A stretch of 64,000 nucleotides of DNA from assembly GCF_041916975.1 (NCBI RefSeq), contig NZ_JAYRYK010000001.1:1736001-1800000 (forward strand). The letters are read 5' to 3'. The notes under the pieces were generated by a model. It was not told the DNA's origin. It saw only the letters and a program-made list of their open reading frames with translations, and made no database searches. The DNA comes from Sphingosinicella sp041916975 (GTDB lineage Bacteria > Pseudomonadota > Alphaproteobacteria > Sphingomonadales > Sphingomonadaceae). Both the position numbers and the translations under genes were made by a program. Shown here in pieces: positions 1-6,703 of this stretch (position 1 is the first letter of the stretch; every line of letters begins with the position of its first letter).

Positions 1-2
1 CG

Positions 3-1049
3 CTCTCACCGAGCGTCGGCAAACCGCTGCAGGAAGCCTCGAACCTCGCGAAAGCCGGCAACCTCGCCGCCGCAACGGCGCGCGTGAACGCCGCCCGCAG
101 CGCCGCGAGCACGGCGACCGAACGCCGCAAGGTCGCCGAAATGGCCGCCTTCGTGCACACCAAGGGTGGCCGCTGGGCCGCCGCCGCGCAGGAACTGGAG
201 GGCATCGGGGCGCCCGCCTCGCAGCTGGCGCCGCTTTATTATCGCGCCGGCCAGCTCGACAAGGCTATCGCGCTCGGCAAGAAGACCGGCGGCGTGCAGG
301 GCCAGACGATCGTCGCCCAATCCTACTTCCGTCAGGGCAACTTCAAGGGCGCTGCAGGCGTTTACCAGAACCTCATCAAGCAGCACGGCGCGCGCGAGGG
401 CTGGCTGCAGAGCCTCGCCAACGCGCAGTACAAGATGGACGACAAGAAGGGCTACCTCGCCACGACCGAGCGGCTCATCAAGATCGATCCGTCGCCCGCG
501 CGCTGGCGTGCGCTCCTCGTCGACATGAAGAACGGGCAGATGCCCCGCGAAGCGAAGCTCGCACTCTTCGAGCTGATGGAGCAGACGGGCAACATCACGA
601 AACCTGAAGATTATCAGGAATATGCGAAGCTCGCGATCGTCGCGAACCAGCCTGCCGTCGCCAAGCGTGCGCTTGAAGCCGGCATGAAGTCGGGCGCGGT
701 GGCCTCGACCGACACGATGAACGTCAAGCTGCTCGAAGCGGCTTCCAAGCGGGCCGCGGCTGCTGCGGCCGGCGCTTCGAAGCTGCCGAAGAATGCAGCG
801 GGCCAGCTCCAGGCCGCGAACATCGCGTTCGGTGCCGGCGATTATGCCAAGGCCTCGTCGCTTTACAGCGCTGCCGCGAAAGCGGGCGGCGCCACGGCGG
901 ACCAGGCGAAGGTGCTGGGCGGCATCAGCCAGCTGCGTGCGGGCAACCGCTCGGCGGCAGCGGCGACGTTCAAGAGCGTTCCCGAGGCAAGCGGCTTCAA
1001 CGGCGTCGCGGCGCTCTGGGCGCTCTACGCATCGACCAGCGCAGCTTAA
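3..1049 (+). CDS. TPR-repeat protein, 5' end outside the window
   Basis: The reading frame is already open at the first bases of the window and runs without a stop to the TAA at 1047-1049, so the true start lies upstream; the GTG at 84 is internal. The visible part (about 348 residues) is alanine-rich and helical, with repeated A-G-x-Y/F-x-x-A units (for example around GQLDKAIALGKK and GAGDYAKASSLYSAA), which is the look of tetratricopeptide repeats. Such proteins usually serve as protein-protein scaffolds or envelope assembly factors; the substrate cannot be told from this fragment. It is followed by a hairpin with a T-tract, so it probably ends its own transcript before the ribosomal operon. 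The TPR assignment is firm in general terms; no specific family was recognised. Confidence 0.75.
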   Translation, partial: LSPSVGKPLQEASNLAKAGNLAAATARVNAARSAASTATERRKVAEMAAFVHTKGGRWAAAAQELEGIGAPASQLAPLYYRAGQLDKAIALGKKTGGVQGQTIVAQSYFRQGNFKGAAGVYQNLIKQHGAREGWLQSLANAQYKMDDKKGYLATTERLIKIDPSPARWRALLVDMKNGQMPREAKLALFELMEQTGNITKPEDYQEYAKLAIVANQPAVAKRALEAGMKSGAVASTDTMNVKLLEAASKRAAAAAAGASKLPKNAAGQLQAANIAFGAGDYAKASSLYSAAAKAGGATADQAKVLGGISQLRAGNRSAAAATFKSVPEASGFNGVAALWALYASTSAA

Positions 1050-1094
1050 GCTGCACTTGCCTTTCCGGCGCTTTTGCGCCATAGGGCCGTCACC

Positions 1095-1130
1095 AGCGGC
1101 GGGGAGCCCAGCTTCCCGCCGCTTGTTTTT
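1095..1130 (+). terminator. Probable rho-independent terminator
   Basis: A 13-bp stem (1095-1107 with 1111-1123, one mismatch) closes a 3-nt loop and is followed by TGTTTTT. It lies between the TPR gene and rpsF, about 45 nt after the TPR stop. It may end the TPR transcript. Because it is in the rpsF leader, a role in S6/S18 feedback control cannot be excluded, but no specific S6:S18 motif was recognised. Confidence 0.55.
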
Positions 1131-1204
1131 GTATCCCGTAGCCAGCCGGAGGGGCGGCGGATTGCCCGTCGTCAGCGATCGGTATTTGAGGAGAAGATAG
1201 GACC

Positions 1205-1642
1205 ATGCCCTCTTACGAGCATGTTTTCCTGGCGCGCCAGGACCTGTCCACCGCGCAGGTGGATAGCCTTGCCGAAACGTTCACGAAGATCATCGAGGAC
1301 GGTGCGGGCAAGGTTGCAAAGACCGAATACTGGGGCCTGAAGAGCCTCGCCTACCGCATCAAGAAGAATCGCAAGGCGCACTACGTGCTGCTCAACATCG
1401 AGGCCCCGGCCCCGGCGGTGCACGAGCTGGAGCGCAACATCGCGATCAACGAAGATGTGATCCGCTACCAGACGATCCGCGTCGACGAGCTTGAAAAAGA
1501 GCCTTCGGCGATGATGCGCAAGAGCGATCGTGGCGACCGCGACTCGCGTGGACCGCGCGGTGATCGTGGGGATCGCGGCGACCGAGGAGATCGCGGTGGC
1601 GATCGTGACCGCGGCCCGCGCCGCGAGCGTGAAGGAGAATAA
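1205..1642 (+). CDS. rpsF: 30S ribosomal protein bS6
   Basis: Encodes 145 residues. The N-terminal 95 or so are the standard bS6 fold (MPSYEHVFLARQDLS start; YWGLKSLAYRIKKN core), which binds 16S rRNA together with bS18 in the platform of the small subunit. The C-terminal 35 residues are a low-complexity tail of tandem RGD/GDR units ending in REREGE. Charged tails on bS6 are common in alphaproteobacteria, but this one is strongly repetitive. A purine-rich ribosome binding site (GAGGAGAAG, 1188-1196) precedes the ATG. It is the first gene of rpsF-rpsR-rplI, with only 2 nt to rpsR. Confidence 0.97.
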   Translation: MPSYEHVFLARQDLSTAQVDSLAETFTKIIEDGAGKVAKTEYWGLKSLAYRIKKNRKAHYVLLNIEAPAPAVHELERNIAINEDVIRYQTIRVDELEKEPSAMMRKSDRGDRDSRGPRGDRGDRGDRGDRGGDRDRGPRREREGE

Positions 1643-1644
1643 CG

Positions 1645-1869
1645 ATGGCACGCCCGTTTTTCCGTCGCCGCAAGACCTGCCCGTTCAGCCGGGCCGATGC
1701 GCCGAAGATCGATTACAAGGACGTGCGCCTGCTGCAGGGCTTCGTCTCCGAGCGCGGCAAGATCGTGCCGAGCCGCATCACCGCGGTTTCGGCCAAGAAG
1801 CAGCGTGAGCTGGCCAAGGCGATCAAGCGCGCCCGCCACCTCGGCCTGCTGCCGTTCCTCGTTCGCTAA
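1645..1869 (+). CDS. rpsR: 30S ribosomal protein bS18
   Basis: Encodes 74 residues, the normal length, rich in Lys and Arg, with the family hallmarks FRRRKTCPF near the N terminus, IDYKD at 18-22 and the C-terminal KRARHLGLLPF. bS18 forms a heterodimer with bS6 on 16S rRNA. The start follows AGGAGAA, which lies in the last codons of rpsF, so the two genes are probably translationally coupled. It lies between rpsF and rplI in the usual bacterial order. Confidence 0.97.
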   Translation: MARPFFRRRKTCPFSRADAPKIDYKDVRLLQGFVSERGKIVPSRITAVSAKKQRELAKAIKRARHLGLLPFLVR

Positions 1870-1884
1870 GGAAGGATAAGACCC

Positions 1885-2487
1885 ATGGCTATGGACATCA
1901 TCCTGCTTGAGCGCGTCGAGAACCTCGGCGGCATCGGCGACGTGGTTTCGGTGAAGCCCGGCTACGCCCGCAACTTCCTGCTGCCGCGCGGCAAGGCGCT
2001 TCGCGCCAACGACGCCAACAAGGCGAAGTTCGAAGCGAACCGCGAGCGCATCGAGAAGGAAAACGCCGAGAAGCGTTCCGGCGCTGAAACCGACTCGAAG
2101 AAGCTGAATGGCGCGAAGATCGTGCTGATTCGCGCTGCTTCGGACGCCGGTCACCTCTACGGCTCCGTCGCCGCGCGCGACATCGCCGACGCGCTGACCG
2201 AAGCAAACGGCATCGCCGTTCACAAGAACCAGGTGGTGCTGAACACGCCGATCAAGGCGCTCGGCATTCACAAGGTCCGCGTGGCGCTGCACCCGGAAGT
2301 CAGCATCGAGATCGAGGCGAACGTCGCTCGCTCGAACGACGAGGCCGATCTGCAGGCGCAGGGCGTCGACGTGCTGGCCGACATGTTCGAAAAGGACGTG
2401 AGCGGCTTCACCGAAGAGCGCGACCCGAACCTCGAGCCGGGCGAGTTCGCCGCCGAGGCCGAGGCTGAAGGCGAAGCGAACGCCTGA
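1885..2487 (+). CDS. rplI: 50S ribosomal protein bL9
   Basis: Encodes 200 residues. The N-terminal domain carries the bL9 signature (DIILLERVENLGGIGDVVSV, then GYARNFLLPRGKA), followed by the long connecting helix and a C-terminal rRNA-binding domain. About 50 extra acidic, alanine-rich residues at the C terminus (ending EAEAEGEANA) exceed the roughly 150-residue bL9 of enterics and are typical of alphaproteobacteria. ATG codons at 1885 and 1891 are both possible; the first is taken because AAGGAAGG lies about 10 nt upstream. Last gene of the ribosomal operon, followed by a strong terminator. Confidence 0.96.
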   Translation: MAMDIILLERVENLGGIGDVVSVKPGYARNFLLPRGKALRANDANKAKFEANRERIEKENAEKRSGAETDSKKLNGAKIVLIRAASDAGHLYGSVAARDIADALTEANGIAVHKNQVVLNTPIKALGIHKVRVALHPEVSIEIEANVARSNDEADLQAQGVDVLADMFEKDVSGFTEERDPNLEPGEFAAEAEAEGEANA

Positions 2488-2504
2488 CATCGGGCTTCGT
2501 GACG

Positions 2505-2546
2505 AAAAAGGAGCGGCGCGGGGGCAACCTGCGCCGCTCTTTTTTT
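2505..2546. terminator. Strong bidirectional rho-independent terminator
   Basis: A perfect 9-bp stem, GAGCGGCGC (2511-2519) with GCGCCGCTC (2531-2539), is followed by seven T on the plus strand and preceded by AAAAA (2505-2509), which gives a T-tract on the minus strand. It sits between the convergent rplI and the DUF938 methyltransferase and can serve both. Confidence 0.9.
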
Positions 2547-2550
2547 GTGG

Positions 2551-3165
2551 TCAGCGTTTGCGGAAGATGAGCGACAGGTTGTTTGCGGGCATTTCCACGA
2601 ACGCTTCGAAGACGAGCCCGTGCGATTCGGCCTCAGCCTGCACGTCCTCCAGCATTCTGAGGCCCCAGCGCGCGTCGCGGCTTTTCAGTTCGGCATCGAA
2701 GGCTTCGTTGCTGGGCGCGGTCGGCGCATCAGCGCGGCGGAACGGCCCGTAGATGTAAAGGAGGCCGCCACAGGCAAGACGCTTGCCCACGCCCCGCATC
2801 AGGCCCTGCGTGGCCTCCCACGGGCTGATGTGCAGCATATTGATGCAGACCGCGGCATCAAAATCGTCCACGGGCCAGTCTTCCGCCGCCGCATCGAGCG
2901 CAAGCGGTGCGCGCACGTTCGGCAGGCCCTCGGCCTCAGCCCATGCGGCGATCGATTCGCGCGCTTCCGGCGACGGATCGCTCGGCTGCCAGACGAGATC
3001 GGGTCGCGCCTGCGCGAAGTGCACGACATGCTCGCCCGTTCCGCTCGCGACTTCGAGCACCAGCCCCGCTTCGGGCAGCAGCGGCCCCAGCACCTCCAGA
3101 ATCGGATCGCGGTTGCGCGCGGTTGCGGGGGCGAAGCGGCGGCGTGGCGGCGACATGTTCGGCAT
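2551..3165 (-). CDS. DUF938 family SAM-dependent methyltransferase
   Basis: Encodes 204 residues, the full length of the DUF938 family. The N-terminal RRFAPATARNRDPIL is characteristic, followed by a class I methyltransferase motif I (LEVASGTGEHVVHFA) that forms the SAM pocket, then an acidic residue after the second strand (WQPSDPS) and the conserved NMLHISPWEAT segment. The family is widespread in Proteobacteria and fungi; its methyl acceptor is not established, so no substrate is proposed. It is convergent with rplI and ends just beyond the shared terminator. The neighbouring M19 gene ends 26 nt upstream of its start on the same strand, so it may be read through from the D-peptide cluster, although function does not link them. 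Confidence 0.85.
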   Translation of the reverse strand: MPNMSPPRRRFAPATARNRDPILEVLGPLLPEAGLVLEVASGTGEHVVHFAQARPDLVWQPSDPSPEARESIAAWAEAEGLPNVRAPLALDAAAEDWPVDDFDAAVCINMLHISPWEATQGLMRGVGKRLACGGLLYIYGPFRRADAPTAPSNEAFDAELKSRDARWGLRMLEDVQAEAESHGLVFEAFVEMPANNLSLIFRKR

Positions 3166-3191
3166 CGCCTGCTGATAACAGAAAAAGCGGA

Positions 3192-4358
3192 TCAGCGCCG
3201 CGCGGCGTTTTCCTCTGCGAGGCGCAGGACGCGGAGCACGTTGCCGCTCCAGATTTTCTCGATGTCCGCATCCGAGAAGCCCTCGGCGCGCAGGCGCTCG
3301 GTGACCTTGGGAAGGCCGCCGATATCCTCGAGGCCCTTGACGCCGCCGCCGCCGTCCCAGTCCGCGCCGATGCCGACATGGTCGACGCCCGCCACCTTGA
3401 TGATGTGGAGCAGGCTTTTCATGAAGGCTTCGAAATCGGTGTTCTGGATCGGCATCACCGCATCAAGCGCGCGCGTTTCGCGCGTCAGCTTCGCCTGTTC
3501 CTCCGGCGTCATCGTGCCGATGTGTTCGAGCTGCGCGAAGAGCGCATTGCGTTCCGGCGTGAAGTTCATCGTCGCGAGGAACACGGTGGTGACGCAGATC
3601 ACGCCGCCCGCTTCGGCAAGCTTGCGAATGCGCGCGTCATCAAGATTGCGGGGCTGATCCGAGATCGTCTTCGAACCCGAGTGCGACAGAATGAGCGGCG
3701 TCTTCGACAGCGCCAGCATCTGATCGAAGGCGGCATCCGACGAGTGGCTGCCATCGATCACGATGCCGAGCCGATTCATCTCCGCCACCCACTGACGCCC
3801 GAGCGGGCTGAGGCCGTTCCACTGCGGCGTGTCGGTGGCGGAATCAGCGAACTGGTTGTTCTTGCTATGCACCGGCCCCGCCAGACGCACGCCGAGATCG
3901 TAGAACGTCTTCAGCAGCGAAAGGTCTTCGCCGATCGGGTAAGAATTCTCGATGCTGAGCCAACCGAAGCGCTTGCCCGCGGCATCCATGCGCTTCGCAT
4001 CCGCCGCGGTCGAAATGAGCGCGATACGATCCGGGAACTTCGCCAGCGTCGTGCGGATGAGATCGGCGCGGCCGAGCGCGAATGCTTTCGCCTTGGCAAA
4101 ACCCTCCGGCGTCACCGGGCCCTGCTCCGTGTAAATCACGAAGAAGCCGCCATCGAGATCGCCTTCGTCCATGCGGCCCAAATCGACCTGAACGAGATCG
4201 GTATCGTAGCTGTGCTTGTCGCCGAAGCTCCAGCCCTGGCGCGCGAAGTGCATCGGCGTATCGAGGTGCGTATCGAGCGTCAGCGTGCGCTGGTGCAGCG
4301 TTTCGGCATGCGCCGGCACCGCGGCGGCGAGGAGGACGGAGGCAAGAATACGCTTCAT
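3192..4358 (-). CDS. Secreted M19 membrane-dipeptidase-family peptidase, metal site intact
   Basis: Encodes 388 residues with a Sec signal peptide (about residues 1-18, ending PAHA), so it is periplasmic. M19 enzymes are zinc dipeptidases that cleave dipeptides, often with a D-residue in the second position. All expected ligands are present: H31-x-D33 (DTHLDTP), E137 (LSIENSY), H205 (DGSHSSD) and H226 (LSHSGSK), plus GIGADWDGG near the C terminus. This separates it from the two other M19 proteins in the window, which lack the first ligands. It is the distal gene of the D-peptide cluster, separated from the transporter gene by 161 nt that hold an inverted repeat, so it may have its own promoter. 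Likely role: release of free D- and L-amino acids from dipeptides. Confidence 0.9.
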   Translation of the reverse strand: MKRILASVLLAAAVPAHAETLHQRTLTLDTHLDTPMHFARQGWSFGDKHSYDTDLVQVDLGRMDEGDLDGGFFVIYTEQGPVTPEGFAKAKAFALGRADLIRTTLAKFPDRIALISTAADAKRMDAAGKRFGWLSIENSYPIGEDLSLLKTFYDLGVRLAGPVHSKNNQFADSATDTPQWNGLSPLGRQWVAEMNRLGIVIDGSHSSDAAFDQMLALSKTPLILSHSGSKTISDQPRNLDDARIRKLAEAGGVICVTTVFLATMNFTPERNALFAQLEHIGTMTPEEQAKLTRETRALDAVMPIQNTDFEAFMKSLLHIIKVAGVDHVGIGADWDGGGGVKGLEDIGGLPKVTERLRAEGFSDADIEKIWSGNVLRVLRLAEENAARR

Positions 4359-4392
4359 TTCAAATCTCCCTTTTCACCGCAGCGAACGGCTT

Positions 4393-4435
4393 GCCGGTCG
4401 ATCGGATCCGATAACATCGTCCCGGATCGACCGGC
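4393..4435. repeat. Intergenic inverted repeat
   Basis: GCCGGTCGATC (4393-4403) is exactly reversed at 4425-4435, an 11-bp perfect stem with a 21-nt loop and no T-tract. It lies in the 161-nt gap between the YkvI-like transporter gene and the M19 gene. It could be a stalling or mRNA-stability hairpin, or a regulator site. No resemblance to the candidate operator at 10101-10142 was seen. Confidence 0.5.
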
Positions 4436-4519
4436 ACACGCTCGCCGAGTTTCGAATCCCGAGGCCCTGGGACAGCGACGGGTTATCGCCCTCGGCGATC
4501 GCGATGGATGCAGCAGTGT

Positions 4520-5635
4520 TCACGCCGTCACGGTTCGGTTCCCGAGAACACGCACGATGCCGAGCGTCAGCAGCGGAACGACGAACACTGCAAGCATGAT
4601 GTAACCAAACGCGCTGTAGCCCGAGGCGATCAGATCGATGAGGCCGATGCGTGCCGCCACGAACGCGCAGCCTACGAGGACGGCGACCGAAATGCCAAGG
4701 CGGGCGACCGGTGAGAAGCTGCTGCCGCGCGCTTCAACGACGCCCGCGATACGCTCGTTGAGCGCATTCACGATGCCGACGCCGGTTTCAAGCAGTGCGC
4801 AAAAGATCATCAGCTGGAACACGATCTGCAACCAGGGCGCATCCATGCGGCGCAAAAGGAAATCGGACGGCAAGGCCACGGAAGAAATCTCGGGATAGAA
4901 GGCGACCATACAGAGGAAGAAAGCGATTGCCGGAATCATGGCAAGCGGACCGGCAACGGTACCTGCGATCACCGCGTCGCGCGGACGCGTGAAATTCGGC
5001 ACGAACGAGAGCACGGCAACCGCGCCGATCACGTTGTAGCTGGCGTAGGTGAGACCGCCCGTGACCCAGCCCGTCGTCGGCACATCGAGCGCCAGCGCCG
5101 GCATGATCTGGTTTCCGAACGTCGAGAGCGCGAGGACGAGGAATATGGCATACGTGACGTAGATGAAGGTCGAGGCATATTTGAACACATGCTCGATACC
5201 CGCATTGCCGAAGCTCGCCGTCGCCGCGATCGAAACGACGAGGAACAGCGTGCCCACAATTTGCGGCAAACCGAATACCTCCGCACCGATCGTGCCCGCC
5301 GCCGCCGCGACCACGGCAAGCACGAGCACCAGCAGCATCAGATAGGCGATCTCGAACACGACCCAGCCGGGGCCGAGCAGCGCCTTGAAGAAAGTGCGGT
5401 AGTCATAGACCGCGAAACGATACGAAAACAGGAACGTCACCGCGCACACGGCGCTCCAGACGAACATGGCGAGCAGGATGCCCATGAGCCCGCCGAACGG
5501 GCCGCTGCCCAGAAAGAATTCGGCAAGCTCGCGGCCCGTTGCATAGCCGCCGCCGATGACAACGCCCTTGAAGACGAGACCCGGAAGCAGAAAACGCTGG
5601 AACCACGACGGCTGTGTGGTTGTCGTGGTTGTCAT
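4520..5635 (-). CDS. YkvI-like multi-pass membrane transporter
   Basis: Encodes 371 residues with roughly ten hydrophobic segments. The first begins LPGLVFKGVVIGGGYATGRE, a glycine-rich broken helix typical of the LeuT/APC fold and of YkvI-type proteins, which are poorly characterised. The ATG at 5635 is chosen over the in-frame TTG at 5638; it lies 5 nt after the dgcN stop, so the two are certainly cotranscribed. Context (TonB receptor, dipeptidases, DgcN and DgcA) suggests the inner-membrane uptake of a free amino acid or dipeptide, possibly a D-amino acid. This is inference from position only; the fold assignment is moderately sure. Confidence 0.75.
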   Translation of the reverse strand: MTTTTTTQPSWFQRFLLPGLVFKGVVIGGGYATGRELAEFFLGSGPFGGLMGILLAMFVWSAVCAVTFLFSYRFAVYDYRTFFKALLGPGWVVFEIAYLMLLVLVLAVVAAAAGTIGAEVFGLPQIVGTLFLVVSIAATASFGNAGIEHVFKYASTFIYVTYAIFLVLALSTFGNQIMPALALDVPTTGWVTGGLTYASYNVIGAVAVLSFVPNFTRPRDAVIAGTVAGPLAMIPAIAFFLCMVAFYPEISSVALPSDFLLRRMDAPWLQIVFQLMIFCALLETGVGIVNALNERIAGVVEARGSSFSPVARLGISVAVLVGCAFVAARIGLIDLIASGYSAFGYIMLAVFVVPLLTLGIVRVLGNRTVTA

Positions 5636-5640
5636 CAATT

Positions 5641-6681
5641 TTATCCCAGGCAGTTGTCGACAAGTTTCTGGAAAGCGGCTCCACCGCGGATGGGGTCCGC
5701 GACCGGAAGGCCGAGACGCTTGCTTTCGGCTTCCATGAGCGCGTCAGCCTCGGCGGCGTCCATGCCGCTGGTGTTGAATGCGATACCCGCGCAGCGGATC
5801 GCCGGATTGGTGCGACGCCCCAGCAGCAGGTTGAGCTCGATCGTCTCTTCAAGGCTCGGGATCGCATAACCCGGCGCGCCGATGATCTCCGCGCGCCCCG
5901 GCTGGTGACACACGACGATCACGTCGGGCTGGCTGCCATGCAGAAGGCCGAGCGAGACCGCCGCATAGGCCGGGTGGAACAGCGAGCCCTGCCCTTCGAT
6001 CACGTCCCAATGGTCCGACGCCGCATCCGGGCTCAGCACCTCGGCCGCGCCCGCCTCGAAGTCCGAAACCACCGCGTCCATCGGGATGCCGCCGCCCGCG
6101 ATCATGATGCCGGTCTGGCCGGTGGCGCGGAAATCGGCGTCGACGCCGCGCTCCGCGAATGCGTTTGCGAGTGACAGCGCCGTGTATTTCTTGCCGAGCG
6201 CGCAGTCCGTTCCCACCGTCAGCAGGCGCTTGCCCGTCCGCTTGCGGCCGGTGCCCACCGGCAGACCCGCCGGCGGGACGCGCACGTCGATCAGGCGCCG
6301 TCCGTGCTTCGCCGCCGCCTCTGCAAGCTCAGGGACATCCCCGAGCCGAACGTGCATCCCGCTGATAAGATCGAGGCCGGCCTCCAGCGCTTCCACGAGC
6401 GCGGGCACCCACGACGGCGCAATGCCGCCGCCGCCCGGCGCAACGCCGATCACCATCGAGCGGGCGCCCCGCGCATAGCCTTCCGCAGGCGTCAGCTCAG
6501 CCAGACCCGCCGTCACCGTTCCCGCCGCAAGCCGGTACTCCCCCACGCACTTGTCGCCCGCCCAGTCGCGAAGACCAAACGCCGTCTTCGCGTAACCACT
6601 TTCTACAGTGTCCCCGAGAAACAGCAAATACGGGGTCGGAAGCCGAAGCTGGGCATTACCGGGGAAAGACGACATGTGCAT
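5641..6681 (-). CDS. dgcN: DUF1611 family protein, DgcN-like D-glutamate N-acetyltransferase
   Basis: Encodes 346 residues. An N-terminal Rossmann-like domain (PYLLFLGDTV) is followed by a P-loop-like segment (LTVGTDCALGKKYTA, about 169-183) and the conserved GQTGIMIAGGG and DVIEGQGSLFHPAYA blocks of DUF1611. A member of this family has been described as DgcN, which N-acetylates D-glutamate before DgcA inverts it; a DgcA homologue lies at 11468-12478 in the same cluster, which supports this reading. The frame is open to 6729, but that overlaps the TonB gene; the ATG at 6681 leaves a 22-nt gap and starts at the usual family position (6675 is an alternative). Cytoplasmic. The exact acyl acceptor remains an inference. 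Confidence 0.8.
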   Translation of the reverse strand: MHMSSFPGNAQLRLPTPYLLFLGDTVESGYAKTAFGLRDWAGDKCVGEYRLAAGTVTAGLAELTPAEGYARGARSMVIGVAPGGGGIAPSWVPALVEALEAGLDLISGMHVRLGDVPELAEAAAKHGRRLIDVRVPPAGLPVGTGRKRTGKRLLTVGTDCALGKKYTALSLANAFAERGVDADFRATGQTGIMIAGGGIPMDAVVSDFEAGAAEVLSPDAASDHWDVIEGQGSLFHPAYAAVSLGLLHGSQPDVIVVCHQPGRAEIIGAPGYAIPSLEETIELNLLLGRRTNPAIRCAGIAFNTSGMDAAEADALMEAESKRLGLPVADPIRGGAAFQKLVDNCLG

Positions 6682-6703
6682 GGGGACCAGTCTGTTCTCT
6701 TGG

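Noticed and set aside
1050..1204. S6:S18 autoregulatory leader of rpsF
   Set aside because: A hairpin is present, but its T-tract fits a terminator, and no recognisable S6:S18 binding motif was seen near the ribosome binding site.
1550..1615. Short-period repeat that could be taken for a CRISPR or minisatellite
   Set aside because: It is within the rpsF coding region and encodes RGD/GDR units in frame; there are no spacers.
2907..4604. Open plus-strand frame of 565 codons
   Set aside because: It runs antisense through the DUF938 methyltransferase and M19 genes, has no recognisable domain and an Arg-rich composition typical of shadow frames.
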